DNA from: Closterium sp. Naga37s-1
Lineage: Eukaryota > Streptophyta > Zygnematophyceae > Desmidiales > Closteriaceae
Direction: 5' to 3'
DNA length: 64,000 nt
Assembly (NCBI GenBank): GCA_947471745.1
Contig: CANJKZ010000011.1
Span: 2,232,001 to 2,296,000, forward strand
A model generated the notes under the pieces. The model had not been told where the DNA came from and searched no databases. It saw only the letters and a list, made by a program, of their open reading frames with translations. Shown here in pieces: positions 1 through 10,280 of this stretch (positions are counted from its first letter, which is position 1; each line of letters opens with the position of its first letter). A program made the position numbers and the translations under genes.

Positions 1-5
1 AAGCG

Positions 6-136
6 TGTCAGAAGAATGAACGAGAATGGATGAACTAGCAAAGAGTTGGGTACAAGTACTAACCCTAATTGGGTTGTACCCCTTATGGGCTACCCCAATA
101 TAGCCTACACAAATGTAAGCATATGACATTCTGACA
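6..136 (-). repeat. 3' LTR of element A (131 bp)
   Basis: The ends are TGTCAGAA and TTCTGACA, a perfect 8-bp inverted pair with the TG...CA termini of retroviral-type LTRs. A near-identical copy lies at 6689-6806. The polypurine tract is directly adjacent at 137-146. At 131 bp it is short for a copia LTR. Confidence 0.9.
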
Positions 137-365
137 CACCCCCATAGGCAAAGTGGGGAAGAACAAGTGGTCACAAGACCAGTCAAGAAAAGCAAAGCAA
201 GCTGAGGGTGGATCACAAAGTCACCACACAGTCCGAGCACAAGAAAAGGGCCATAAGGCCAGTTCACATGCAGAGTAATATAAAAGAGAACAAATAATAC
301 AGTGATCATACCCTAGCAAGTGTAAGCATGTAGGTATATATGTATAGATCACAGTACAAGCAGAG
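137..365 (-). other. Polypurine tract and conserved 3' untranslated region of A
   Basis: The sense-strand tract TATGGGGGTG (137-146) primes plus-strand DNA synthesis next to the 3' LTR. The following 220 bases have no reading frame but are strongly conserved in C (20495-20723), J (32793-33019) and F (47489-47720), including a GGCCTTGTGGCC-type short hairpin. Confidence 0.75.
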
Positions 366-1190
366 TCAAGCAGTGAGCAAGTGTGCTCCAGTCTGTGCTC
401 CAGTCTGTGCTCCAGTCTGTGATCCCAGAGCGGTGTGCTTCGTTCTGTGCTCCAGTCTGTGCTCCTGACACAAGGCAATCATGGCCTTGTTGTCTACGTA
501 CAGAAATGGAGGCGAACGAGGCTGCTCTCCCAAGTAAGTCAGCAGGTAGGTGAGCCAGCGTAGCTCCTGTGCAGCCATGGCCCCTGCTTAGATCTCAGCC
601 TCACAACTGGAGCTGAGAGCCGAAGACGAGCAGGTAGACCGCCAGGAAACAGAGCCGGAACCGAGGCTGAAGGTGTAACCCTGTGACGACCGCTGCGTAG
701 CTGAGTCGTCAACCCAAGAAGCGTCTGCATGACCAGTGAGGACAACTGGACCCCGTCCTCCAAGCACAAGCCCCATGCCCGACATACTGCACAAGTAACG
801 CAGTACCGTCATCGCAGCATCCCAGTGCACCTTTCGGTGCCTACTGGGAGCCACGTAGCGAGCCAGAAGGCTGAGAGGGTACGCAAGGTCAGGTTGTGTG
901 CATGTCATTAGGGACATAAGGCAACCCACAAGCTTTGGGTATGGACCACTTGGCTCTACGGACTCATCCGAAGGTGGAGCTGAGAGCCAGTGTCCGGTAG
1001 ACAGAGGAGTGGGTTGTGGCAAGGAGAACTGGAAGCCGAAGCGCTGAAGGACCTGGTGCACCATGTGTGACTGAGTCAGGGTGATGGTGTGCCGTGCTCT
1101 GTCCCGGGTGATCTGCAAGCCAAGATAGCTGCGCAGTTCATACAGGTCTGTGCAGGTGTGTCTCTTCTACAGCTTCGACTTCACAAGGGT
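366..1190 (-). pseudogene. RNase H domain of element A pol, tail rearranged
   Basis: The translated minus strand shows the copia RNase H region: the ITRDRA and QVLQRFGF stretch, then GHADASWVDD, SSSCEAEI and YVDNKAMIALCQ. Two frames are needed (588-1118 and 366-578). After EHRTKH the protein should continue with FLAREL, DVFTKAL and GLVP as in F and C. Instead a 12-bp unit (GTCTGTGCTCCA, three copies at 381-420) fills the place of about 160 bases and the frame ends quickly at HLLTA. RNase H would normally remove the RNA template during cDNA synthesis; this version cannot be complete. Confidence 0.8.
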
Positions 1191-2030
1191 CAGTGCCTCA
1201 GTGCCAGCAGTGGCAAAGACCAGGTCGTCGACGTACATGGGGACGTAGAACGGCGGCAGCGAGGTGTCGGTGCGTAGAAATAGAACGGGTCTGCAGTAGA
1301 AGGAGCAAACTTCAGAGCTGCAAGTGTTGTACTCAGTGTGTCATGCCACTCGCGAGGCACCTGGCGGAGACCGTAGACTGGCCGTTGGAGGGTCCACTGG
1401 GTACCTGCAGAAAACGACCATGTGAAGCCAGGTGGGCGGCGCAGCTAGATCTCCTCGTGCAGGCTGCCCTGCAAGAAAGCTGTGCTGAAGTCCAGAGAGT
1501 GCAACTCGTAGTCACGCTGAGCAGCGATGTGCAACAACACCCGAAGAGTAGTCATCTTCGGGGTGGGGGAGAAGGTCTGGAAGTAGTCAACCCCTTGTCG
1601 CTGACTGAAGCCTCGAGCAACGTAACGCACCTTGAAGGCAAGCGGAGAACCCGGCAGCCGCTTCACCCTGAAAATCCACATGCCATCGACTATGTTCGCC
1701 CTAGGTGGGGGAACCTCGTCGACGTAGGTGCCTGTGGACTTCCAGGATGCCATCTCGGCATCCATGGCTGCCTGCCACTGAGAGGAGTAAGGACCCGTAA
1801 TCGCCTCTGCGTAAGAGCGCGGGGTCGGGATGTCTGGTGCATCCGGGTCTCCCTCAGGGGCAAGCACCATGGAAGTGAAACGAGGTACAGCAGCTGCAAG
1901 ACACTCAAAGTCCTCCTGCCTGTCCTCAAGGACGTCCGTACCAAGAGCACACTCACCCCCGACGGACGGAGGACAGTCAGACTCAGACTCAGCAACAAGA
2001 GCAGTGGCGTAGTCTAGCAGGTCAGGGACA
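1191..2030 (-). pseudogene. Reverse transcriptase domain of element A pol
   Basis: The minus strand encodes the start of a copia RT: DAPDIPTPRSYAEAI, MASWKSTGTYVDEVPPP, ARGFSQRQGVDYFQTFSP and LHSLDFSTAFLQGSLHEEI. The YVDD active site is visible near 1222-1233 (MYVDDL). A frame break after HEEI at about 1445 separates the finger/palm start from the active site. The N-terminal side runs into the inverted duplication at 1980-2089. RT would copy element RNA into DNA in cytoplasmic particles; this copy is disrupted. Confidence 0.8.
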
Positions 2031-2089
2031 TCAGGAAGAGAGGACTCAGGAGGAGTCTACGCCACTGCTCTTGTTGCTGAGTCTGAGTC
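1980..2089. repeat. Perfect 33-bp inverted repeat inside A pol
   Basis: Bases 1980-2012 are the exact reverse complement of 2057-2089, with a 44-base spacer. The left arm is in the normal place (it encodes the ATALVAESES-like segment on the minus strand). The right arm is an inverted extra copy, so a small foldback duplication interrupted pol. Confidence 0.85.
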
Positions 2090-2529
2090 AGCGAGTCTAC
2101 ACCTTGTTGCTGCTGCGCTTGTGGCAGCAGCAACAAGGAGTCTTGACTTTGCTGCTGCCACGAGCGCGGTCAGACTCAAGGTCAGGGACCTCAGGAAGAG
2201 AGGACTGAGGAGGAGGAGGTAGAGGAAAAATCAGTGGAACAGAGGAAGGACGTAGTGCCATAGCGTGCGTGCCGAAGATAGGAGGAGGAAGCGAACGAGG
2301 AACGTGACAAGCAGTACGAACAAGGGAGGCAGGAAGAGACAAAGGCTCACAATACTCTGTAAGACCGCCGGACTGCTCAGTGTAAGGAGAAGGAGTAGGT
2401 AGTGGGGAGGCGGACTGTAACGGCAGTTGCGACTGGTCAGGCGGTGGACACAGGAGGGGAGGAGTAAGGCTAGTAGAAGACGGGACACCAAGAACCTGCT
2501 TAAGCAGGGGAACAAAGTATGGTTGCGGC

Positions 2530-3203
2530 CGCACAGTGCCTCAAGGGTCAACAGCTGGAGCTCCTCCAGCTCCAGCGCCTCCCGCGCCAGGTCCTCCAAC
2601 TCCAGCTCCTCCAGCTCCAGCACCTCAAGCGTCTGTGCCACCAGCTCCAGCGCCACCAGGGCCAGAGCCTCAACCTCTAGCAGCTCTAGGCTCCGTAGGG
2701 TCTCCAGCTCCAGCGCCCCCAACACCACCAGTCCCGGCATCTTCAGTACCCCTGGTACGAGCACCTCCAAGACCAGCAGCCGCAGGACCTCCAGTACCAC
2801 CAGCTCCAGCGGCTCCAGCGCATCCAGCTCCGGTAGCTCCACTCTGAAGGCGTGCGCGCCGAACAAGCCACTGCGGAGACAGGCTCGGCGATGCACCAGC
2901 ATGACCTCTAGACAAAACAGTACCCCGAGGCTCAGTACCCCCAGACTCCGAACCCTCCAACTCAGCACCCCCAGGCTCAACACCCTCAACCTCAACACCC
3001 CCAAGCTCCACACCCGTAGGCTCAGCACCCCCAGGCTCCTCACCCCCAGGCTCAGCACCCCCAGACCCAGCACCCTCAGACTCCGCAACCCCCGTCTCCG
3101 CAACCCCAGACACAGCACCCCCGGGCGCAACACCTCTAGCAGCACCTGAGCCGACAGCTACGTGAACAGGTGCAGTACATGGGAGAGGGTCTACCTGAGA
3201 CAC
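2530..3203 (-). pseudogene. Repeat-coded linker between integrase and RT (element A)
   Basis: In the pol frame (2670-3203) the protein is built of short Gly/Ala/Glu/Pro repeats such as GGAEPGGEEPGGAEP, then a LSPQWLVRRA spacer, then GAGGTGGPAAAG-like repeats. The DNA repeat also opens frames on the other strand, which are shadows. The same linker occurs in C, F and K with different repeat numbers. Its role is unknown; it looks like a flexible, unstructured hinge of the polyprotein. Confidence 0.7.
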
Positions 3204-4490
3204 ACCTGAGGGAGCAGGACCCTGGGGGGGAGGGGGTCTACCGGAGGTGGACCTGGAGCAAGGAAGAGCGGCGGGGGTGGGGGAGGGGAAGAGCGGTAGG
3301 GAAAGAGATGGTATAAGGGAACCGACTTGTCAAACGTGACGTCCTGAGAGGGGAAGACACGGCGCGAGGTGGGGTGGTAAAACTGCCAGCTAGGCGCGTC
3401 ACGGGTAAAGCCAAGGAAGATGCAGGGAATAGCGCGTGCGGAGAGCTTCTCCGCAGACGTATCGCAAACAAAGGCACCCGGAACACCGACGCATCGCCAA
3501 CCTTCCCCGTCCAACGCAGTGTAGGGGAGGTCTCCGGGAAGGAGACCAGGGCCAGAGGTTGAGCTGATACGTAGCGTACCGGACCGCAAACGGCCACAAA
3601 AAATGGGGAGCAGCCGCATGGATCATTGAGGTACGAGCCACCTCCATGACTAAGCCAATACGGCGCTCAGCAATCCCATTTTTCTGAGGGGAGTCCGGAA
3701 GTCTGAACGACTGGAGAATGCCCTCCCCACGACAAAAGTCCTGCAAGAGGTCGGAGGAGAACTCACCACCTCTGTCAAAGTGCAGAAGCAGGACAGGAAG
3801 GTCCGCACTGAACCACTCGCGGAGCTGGAGATGTAGTGCGCGGATCCAAGGGATCAAGACATCAACGACCTTACCCTTGCTGCGCAAGGGGAAGACCATA
3901 GTGTACCACGTGTAGTGGTTAACAACCAGCAGGAAGTAGCGCTTGCGGCCTTGTCCACTGACGCGGGCTGGGCCCCACACGTCCATGTGGAGAGTCTGCA
4001 GGGGAGCAGTCGTCAGGGGAAACGAGGAGGAGTGAGGAGCGGCGCACTGCCGCCCCTGGACGCAAGGAAGGTAGGGCGGGGCAGGCGAGGGCGGTAGGGG
4101 AGGCACAGACCTGGGAAGACCAGAGACAAGGAGACGGGAGTGCATGCCACAAAGGCGTGGCAGGGATGGTGACCGAGGCGGTGGTGCCACAGAAGAGTCT
4201 AGTGAGATAGGAGGCGACACGAGCAAGGGGGTGCTACTGGACCCGACGCAGACACCTGAGCAGACGCAACTACCTGAGGAGACTTGATAGCCAGTGTGTA
4301 TAGACAAGACCCTAGCCAACGAGTGAATGTGGCCAGGTGACGACCCGTCCGTGTACACGTGCAGATCGACATGTGCTGACCCCCAGGAGTGGTGGTAGTG
4401 ACCACCGCATCCTCGAGGGCAGCGGTACTCACCAAGTTCCTAGAGAACGAGGGGAGGTGAAGACCTAACAGTGAGCCAGACGAAACCGCC
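3204..4490 (-). pseudogene. Integrase region of element A pol
   Basis: The core carries the expected acidic residues: D in LHMDVWGPA, D in HFDRGGEFSS and E in KNGIAERRIG. The upstream GAG-pre-integrase zinc site (H..H..C..C) is split by a frame change near 4180. Compared with K, a DDYTRYT segment has become NHYTWYT, and the frame breaks again near 3620 after the WPFAVRYA segment. Integrase would insert the cDNA into chromosomes. Pieces of the C-terminal chromatin-side domain (PTLRW, FYHPTSRRVFPSQDVTF) lie at 3230-3540. Confidence 0.8.
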
Positions 4491-4870
4491 GGACACGAGA
4501 GGACAGTGGAGGAACATACAACAACCGGGCCCCCGGAGGGGTCAGCCAGTCAGACCGGGACAGGTGCAAGGAGAGGAGTGAGAGTGGTGCTGTCACGAAA
4601 GAAACAGCGTGAGGCACCTGAGTCCAGCTTGAAGGTGTGCAAGGCCCCAGCACGCGCAGTACCAGGAAGAGTACTAGACTCACTAGCACCGAGAGCAGCA
4701 GCCGCTATACCTGGGTCAAGTGGCTCACACCAGTAACAGTCACCCACATCACTAACAGACATAGCATACATAGCAGAAAGGATAACATCAAAGTCTAGGT
4801 CAAAGATAGCAACTCCAGACCTAAGCAGATCTGCCCAGTGAGGGCGCTCGATCTCGTCACCAAACACAGC
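4490..4870 (-). pseudogene. Aspartic protease domain of element A
   Basis: A frame at 4550-4867 contains KLDSGASRCFFRDSTTLTPL, the D-S-G-A active-site loop of retrotransposon aspartic proteases. Before it is the lineage-specific segment FDLDFDVILSAMYAM, also found in C, F and K. It would cut Gag-Pol into working proteins. Confidence 0.8.
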
Positions 4871-6123
4871 ACGTCAAGCGTCGTTGAGGCGGGAGATGCA
4901 GCGGTGCTGAGTGTGAAGCCTCCCGCATGTCTGACCCACACGGTCAACCACTCACGAAGTTGCTGGGGTGACTGAGTCTCGCTCCGACGCTGCTGCTGCT
5001 GCCGCTGGCCACCTCCAGAACCTCCACGCCGAGCTCCAGTCCTACCGCCACTGCCGCCACTCCCACAGCTTCCTCCACCGCCGCAACCAGAGCCCCCACC
5101 CCTGCCACTAGTCCCACCACCGCCACCACCTCCACTGCCACCACCACCTCCACTGCTGCCCCCACCGCCACTCCCGCTGCCACCTCCACCACCCCTGCCA
5201 CCCTTGCCCTTGCTGCTGCAGCGCTTCACACTAGCTGAAGCAGCCCCGACGTCCTCAGCACCAGGAACGTCTGCAGTAGCAGCAGAGGCGTAGGAGGGGG
5301 CAAGAGGGGAGGGGGAGCACCCCTCAAAGAAGGGCGTGTGCGGAGTGCCACGAGCAGCACCTACATCAACAGCACTAGTCTCAGCTTCGAGGAGGTGCTC
5401 CTCGAGTAGGTCATCAGTGAGGGAGGTGGGGTCAAGTGAGAGAAAGTGGTCCCTGACAGAGCGAAGAGAGTTAGAGGGTGATGAACATCGGGGGCGGGTT
5501 CCTGTCAAGGAACTCAGCAGGGACGGTAGCGCGGTAGCGAGCGTCACTAGTGCGCAGGTGGGACACAAGGTCCTCTACTCTGGCAAAGGCTGACAGCTCA
5601 GGGAATAGGTAGGGCAGAAGCAGGCGGCCTAGAGCAGCAGTGGCAGGCGAGGAGTAGCGAGCGATGACAGCGTCGTACAGTGCCTGTGCTGTCCGAAGTG
5701 AGCGCATTCGGCTAACGCCAGGTGGTTGCGAATGGCTAAGCGGGCAGCAGCGTCGCGAGTAAGCCACTGTGAGCCAGTCGCACTGTCAGCTGTGGCGAGT
5801 GGGGCAGTAGCGGCGCCTGACGCGATTTCAAACAGCGAAACACTGTCCTTGGAATCGCTCAGTAGGTACAGCTGCATATCGTCGAGCCAAGTGTCAAACT
5901 GAATCGGTCTGCCCTCATGATCGAACGCGAGAAGCGAAGCAATAGTGGCGCAGCACACAGGAGCAACAGTAGCAGCAGTAGCAGTCGCAGTAGTAGCAGC
6001 AGCAGGAGCAGCAGTAGCAACAGTTGCAGTAGCAGCAGTAGCAGGAGGGGCCGAGGGGCCGGGGGGGGGGCCGAGGGACGACTGGGCCGGGGCGCGCGGG
6101 CTGGAGTCGACGGGGCCGGGCAC
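4871..6123 (-). pseudogene. Gag of element A, frameshifted
   Basis: The capsid-like part (5629-6123, then 5471-5767) has the lineage signature FDTWLDDMQLYLLSD, SQWLTRDAAARLAIRNHL and LYDAVIARYSSPATAALGRLLLPYLFPEL. A Gly-rich stretch coded by GGN repeats follows at 5020-5210, and then the remains of the zinc knuckle TCGRLHTQHRC. Three frames are used. The start near 6123 (MPGPVDSS) leads into an Ala/Thr-rich N-terminus derived from the leader. Gag would form the virus-like particle. Confidence 0.8.
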
Positions 6124-6615
6124 GAGGGCTAGGGGCGATGGGGCCGGGCGTGCGGGCTAGGGTCGACGGGGCCAGGGCGCGGGGTCTAGGGTCGACGAGG
6201 CCGGGGCGCGCGGGCTAGGGGTCGACGGGGCCAGGGCGCTAGGGCTAGGGGCGTCAGAGCCGGGCGCGCGGGCTAGGGTTGACGGGGCAAGGCCGCGTTG
6301 GCTAGGGTCGATGGGGCCGGAGCGCGCAGGCTAGGGGTCGACGGGGCCGCGCGCACGGGCTAGGGGTCGACGGGGCCGGGCATGCGGGCTAGGGGTCGAC
6401 GAGGCCAGGCGCGCAGGCTAGGGGTTGACGGGCCGGGGCGCACGGGCTATGGGTCGATGCGGCCGGGTGCGCGGGGTCGACGGGCCGGGGCGCACGGGCT
6501 AGGGGCAAGGGGCCGGGACGACGGGCCTAGGGGCGCTCTGGCTAGGGCCTATGGGCCGGGCTAGGAGCGACGGGCCTAGGGGCGACGGGCCAAGGGGCGA
6601 CACGAGGGTCGCTAG
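6050..6615 (-). repeat. GC-rich leader minisatellite of element A
   Basis: About 18 degenerate units of roughly 29 bp built on GGGCTAGGGGTCGACGGGGC (plus strand). It lies between the PBS and gag; the sense strand is C-rich. No convincing protein is coded. The equivalent interval in every other copy of this lineage is also a minisatellite, but of different sequence and length. Confidence 0.8.
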
Positions 6616-6625
6616 GACCAGTGCA

Positions 6626-6688
6626 GTGGTGGGCCCAAGGAAAAAAAAAAAAAAAAACGGTCCTAGCGGAGGATCTGCTCTGAAACCA
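6626..6688 (-). promoter_or_regulatory. PBS and tRNA-complementary box of element A
   Basis: The sense PBS TGGTTTCAGAGC (6677-6688) touches the 5' LTR and differs by one base from TGGTATCAGAGC, the complement of initiator tRNA-Met. Downstream come a small hairpin (TCCT/AGGA, 6661-6673), an oligo-U run, and the box TGGGCCCACCAC (6626-6637). The box is complementary to the inner part of plant tRNAi-Met. Confidence 0.75.
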
Positions 6689-6806
6689 TGTCAGAAGAAT
6701 GAACGAGAATGGATGAACTAGCAAAGAGTTGGGTACAAGTACTAACCCTAATTGGGTTGTACCCCTTATGGGCTACCCCACTATAGCCTTCACGAATGTA
6801 AGCATA
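6689..6806 (-). repeat. 5' LTR of element A, truncated
   Basis: It matches 6-136 over 118 bp and is followed on the sense side by the PBS, so it is A's 5' LTR. The outer 13 bp are missing. The break joins it at AGCATA to integrase sequence of element B, with a 2-base overlap at the joint. Confidence 0.85.
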
Positions 6807-7600
6807 AGCCAATGCGGCGCTTAGCAATCCCATTTTGCTGAGGGGATTCCGAAAGCGTGAACGACTGGAGAATGCCCTCCCGACGACAAAAGTCCCGCAA
6901 GAAGTCGGAGGAGAACTCACCACCTCTGTCAGAGTGCAGACGCAGGACAGGAAGGTCCTCGCGGAACCGCTCGCAGAGCTGAGGACGGACTGCGCGGATC
7001 CAAGGGATCAAGACATCAGGGATTTCCCCCTTGCTCCGCAAGGGGAAGACCGTGGTGTACCGCGTGTAGTCGTCAACTACCAGCAGAAAGTAGCGCTCGC
7101 GGCCCTGTCCACTGACGCGGGATGGGCCCCACACGTCCATGTGGAGAGTCTGCAAGGGAGCAGTCGTCGGGGGAAACGAGGAGGAGTGAGGAGCGGCGCG
7201 TTGCCGCCCCTCGACGCAGGGAAGGAAGGGTAGGTCAAGCGAGGGCGGGAGGGGAGGCAGAGACCTGGGAAGACCAGAGACAAGGAGGCGGGAGTGCATG
7301 CCACGAAGGCATGGCAGGGAGGGGTGACCAAGGCGGTGGTGCCACAGGAGAGTCTGGTGCGACAGGAGGCGACACGAGCAAGGGGGTGCTACCGGACCTG
7401 ACGCGGACACCTGGGCAGACGCAGCTAGCTGAGGAGGCTCAGTAGCCAGTGTGTACAGACTCGACCCAGGCCGACGTGTGAACGTGGCCAGGTGGCGGCC
7501 CGTCCGGTTAAACATGCAGATCGACACACGATGACCCCCATGAGTGGTGGTAGTGACCATCGCGTCCTGGAGGGCAGCGGTACTCACCAAGTTCGTAGAG
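6807..7600 (-). pseudogene. Integrase region of element B, catalytic Glu changed
   Basis: One frame carries the pre-integrase zinc site (LLWHHRLGHPSLP ... CVEG), then HMDVWGPSRV, DDYTRYTTVFP and LHSDRGGEFSSDF. It ends at QQNGIAKRRIGL. Relatives have NGIAERR; here the codon GAG has become AAG, so the third catalytic acid (E of D,D-35-E) is lost. The protein then runs into A's LTR. Confidence 0.85.
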
Positions 7601-7935
7601 AACGAGAGACGGACAGTGAGCCGGACAGAACTGCCGGACACGGGAGAACAGTGGAGGAACGGGCAAGGACCGGACCCCCGGAGGGGTCAGCCAGTCTGAC
7701 CGGTACATTTGCTGAGAGAGGAGTGAGGGTGGTGCTGTCACAAAAGAAACAGCGTGAAGCACCTGAGTCAAGTGTAAAGGTGTGCAAGGCCTCAGCAGGC
7801 ATAGTACCAGGGAGAACAGACTCACTAGCACCTAGAGCAGCAGCCTCTATACCTTGGTCTGGCATCACACACAGGTAACCGCCACCCTCAGCACTAATAG
7901 ACAAAGCATACATAGCAGCAAGGATTGCATCATAG
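7601..7935 (-). pseudogene. Protease domain of element B
   Basis: TLDSGASRCFFCDSTTLTPL is present in the 7584-7913 frame, so the D-S-G-A loop survives. It is preceded by AMYALSISAEGGGYL. The frame is not continuous with gag or with integrase. Confidence 0.75.
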
Positions 7936-9220
7936 TCTAGGTCAAAGATAGCAACTCCAGACCTAAGCAGCTGTGCCCAGCGGGGGCGCTCGGCCTCGTC
8001 ACCAAACTCTGTGCGCCAAGCGTCGTCGAGGCGGGAGAAGCAGCGGTGCTGAGTGTGAGGCTTCCCGCATGTCTGACCAGCACGGTCACCCGTGCGAATG
8101 ACATACGGGCAGCTACCACTACCCCCAGACGCCCCACGCTGAGAAAACCACTCACGAAGCTACTGGGGTGACGGGGTCTCGCTCCGACGCTACTGCTGCT
8201 GCCTCTGGCCACCGCCAGAACCTCCACGCTGAGTAGCTCCAGCCCGACCACCACCACTCCCATTGCCGCCACTACCGCCACCCCAACCGCTGCCACTACC
8301 GCCTCTACCAAAGCCCCCATTCCCACCACCACTCCCACTACCGCTACCACCTCCACTGCCTCAACCACCTCCACTGCTGCCCCCAGCACCACCTCCGCTG
8401 CCACCGCCCCCACCCCTGCCACCCTTGCCCTTGCTGCTGCGGTGCTTCGCACTAGCAGAAGCAGTCCTGACGTCCTCAGCACCAAGGAGGTCAACAGCAG
8501 GAGCAGAGGCGTAGGAGGGGGCAAGGGGGAGGGGGAACACTCCTCAAAGAAGGGCGTGCGAGGAGTGCCACGAGCAGCACCTACAGCGACTACACTAGTC
8601 TCAGCTGCAAGGAGGTGCTGCTTGAGTAGGTCAACAGTGAGGACTGTGGGGTCAAGTGCAAGAAAGTGGTCCCTTACAGTGTGAAGAGAGTCAGGGAGGC
8701 GGGTGACTATAAATTAGAGAGTGATGAACATCGGGGGCTGGTTCCTGGGAAGGAACTCTCCTGGGATGGCAGCGCGGTAGCGAGCGTCGCTAGTGCGAAG
8801 GTGGGAAACCACGTCCTCTACACTGGCAAAGGCGGACAACTCGGGAAACAGGTAGGGCAGTAGAAGACGGCCTAGAGCAGTAGTGGCAGGCGAGGAGTAA
8901 TGGGCGACTATAGCGTCATACAGTAAGCCACAGCTGTCCTGTGCTGTCCGAAGTGAGCGCATTCGGCTAACGGCAGGTGGTTGCAAATGGCTAAGCGAGC
9001 AGCAGCGTCACGAGTAAGCCACTGTGAGCGAGTCGCACTGTCAGCTGTGACAGGAGGGGCAGGAGCGGCGCCAGACGTGTGGTAAAAAAAATGAAACGCT
9101 GTCCCTAGATTCGCTCAGTAGGTACAGCTGCAGGTCGTTGATCCACGTGTCAAACTGGATCTGGCGGCCCTCATGTTCGAATGCGAGAACACGGAGAGAA
9201 GCTATAGCGGCGCAGCACGG
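7936..9220 (-). pseudogene. Gag of element B, frameshifted
   Basis: Pieces are LYDAIVAHYSSPATTALGRL to RNQPPMFITL (8714-8986), a Gly-rich GGN-repeat segment (8230-8440), and the zinc knuckle CPYVIRTG...TCGKPHTQHRCFSRL (about 8025-8115). The spacing of that knuckle is C-x13-C-x3-H-x4-C. The first Gag part near 9080-9200 (FDTW.NDLQLYLLSES) is broken by an A-run (9083-9090). Confidence 0.75.
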
Positions 9221-10224
9221 AGGGCGGGCAGAAGCCGGTCAGGGCAGGGAACAGGGCAGGCAGCAGCAAGGGGCAGCAAGTGGGCTGCAAGAGGTGGTGC
9301 GCAGGCTGCAAGAGGGGTGGCTCGGGGGCCTACGGGCGGTCGGCGGGCCTAGGGGCGGCGGGCGGGTCGCAAGGGGCGGTGTGCGGGGCTGCAGGGGCTG
9401 CGAGAGGGCCGTAAGGGGCGGCTAGCAAGGCAGCTGGGGCAGCTAGAGGGCCACCAAGGGCGGCGCGCAGGGCTGCAAGGGCGGCTCGCGGGCTGCAGGG
9501 GCGAGGGGCGGGCCGCAAGGGGCGGCGCGCGGGGTCTGGGGTCGACTGGCGGGCCGCAAGGGGCGGCGCGCGGGGCAGTAGAGGCAACGGGCGGGCTGGT
9601 GCATAGGGTCGATGGGGGGGGGGGGGGGGCGGGGCCTAGGGGCGACGGGCGGGCCGGGGCCTAGGATCGACGAACGGGCCGGGCTAGGGTCGACGGGCGG
9701 GCCGGGCCTAGGGTCGACGGGCGGGTGCGCGGGGCAGCAGGGGCGAAGGGCGGGCCTGGGCCTAGGGTAGACGGGCGCGCGGGGTAGCAGGGGCAATGGG
9801 CGGGTCGGGGCCTAGGGTCGACGGGCGGGCACGCGGGGCAGCAGGGTCGACGGGCGGGCCGGGGCCTAGGGGCGACGGTCGGGCCGGGGCTTAGGGTCGA
9901 CGGGCGGGCCGGGCTAGGGTCAACGGGCGGGCCGGGCCTAGGGTCGACGGGCGGGCGCGGGGGGCAGCAGGGTCGACGGGCAGGCCGGGGCCTAGGGGCG
10001 ACGGGCGGGCCAGGGCCTAGGGTCGACGGGCGGGCCGGGCTTGGGTCGACGGGCGAGCCGGGTCTAGGGTCGACGGGCGGGCGCGCGGGGCAGCAGGGTC
10101 GACGGGCGGGCCGCAAGGGGCGGGCGCACGGGGCCTAGGGTCGACTGGCGGGCCACAAGAGGGCGAGGCGCGGGGCAGTAGGTGCAGCACGAGGGCTGCA
10201 GAGGGTGGCTAGTGGGGCAGCGCT
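9221..10224 (-). repeat. GC-rich leader minisatellite of element B
   Basis: About 1 kb of degenerate units based on GGGTCGACGGGCGGGCCGGG with GCGCGGGGCAGCAGG inserts (plus strand), and a run of 15 G at 9616-9630. The sense strand is C-rich. It occupies the PBS-gag interval. No supported gene. Confidence 0.8.
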
Positions 10225-10280
10225 GTGGTGGGCCCTAAAAAAAAAAATTCGGTCCTAACGAAGGACTTGCTCTGAAACCA
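10225..10280 (-). promoter_or_regulatory. PBS and tRNA-complementary box of element B
   Basis: Sense PBS TGGTTTCAGAGC at 10269-10280, a 5-bp hairpin GTCCT/AGGAC (10252-10266), an oligo-U run, then GGGCCCACCAC (10225-10235). Confidence 0.75.

Larger units (their letters stand above)
6..6806 (-). mobile_element. Element A: short-LTR Ty1/copia retrotransposon, defective
   Basis: Read on the minus strand the order is 5' LTR, PBS, C-rich leader, gag, protease, integrase, repeat linker, RT, RNase H, PPT, 3' LTR, which is the Ty1/copia order. Both LTRs share the same 118 bp with few differences, but the 5' LTR lacks its outer 13 bp because it is fused to element B at 6806/6807. Gag-pol is split over several frames, and the RNase H tail is replaced by a small repeat, so this copy is dead. 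The left flank is only 5 bases, so no target duplication can be tested. It belongs to the same lineage as B, C, D, F and J/K. Confidence 0.9.

Noticed and set aside
2231..3149. Leu-rich minus frame and Ser-rich plus frames over A's linker
   Set aside because: Shadows of the GGAEP repeat; the frame continuous with pol is the Gly/Glu/Pro one.
6050..6615. CRISPR-like array
   Set aside because: Repeats are contiguous and degenerate without unique spacers, in a eukaryotic retrotransposon leader.
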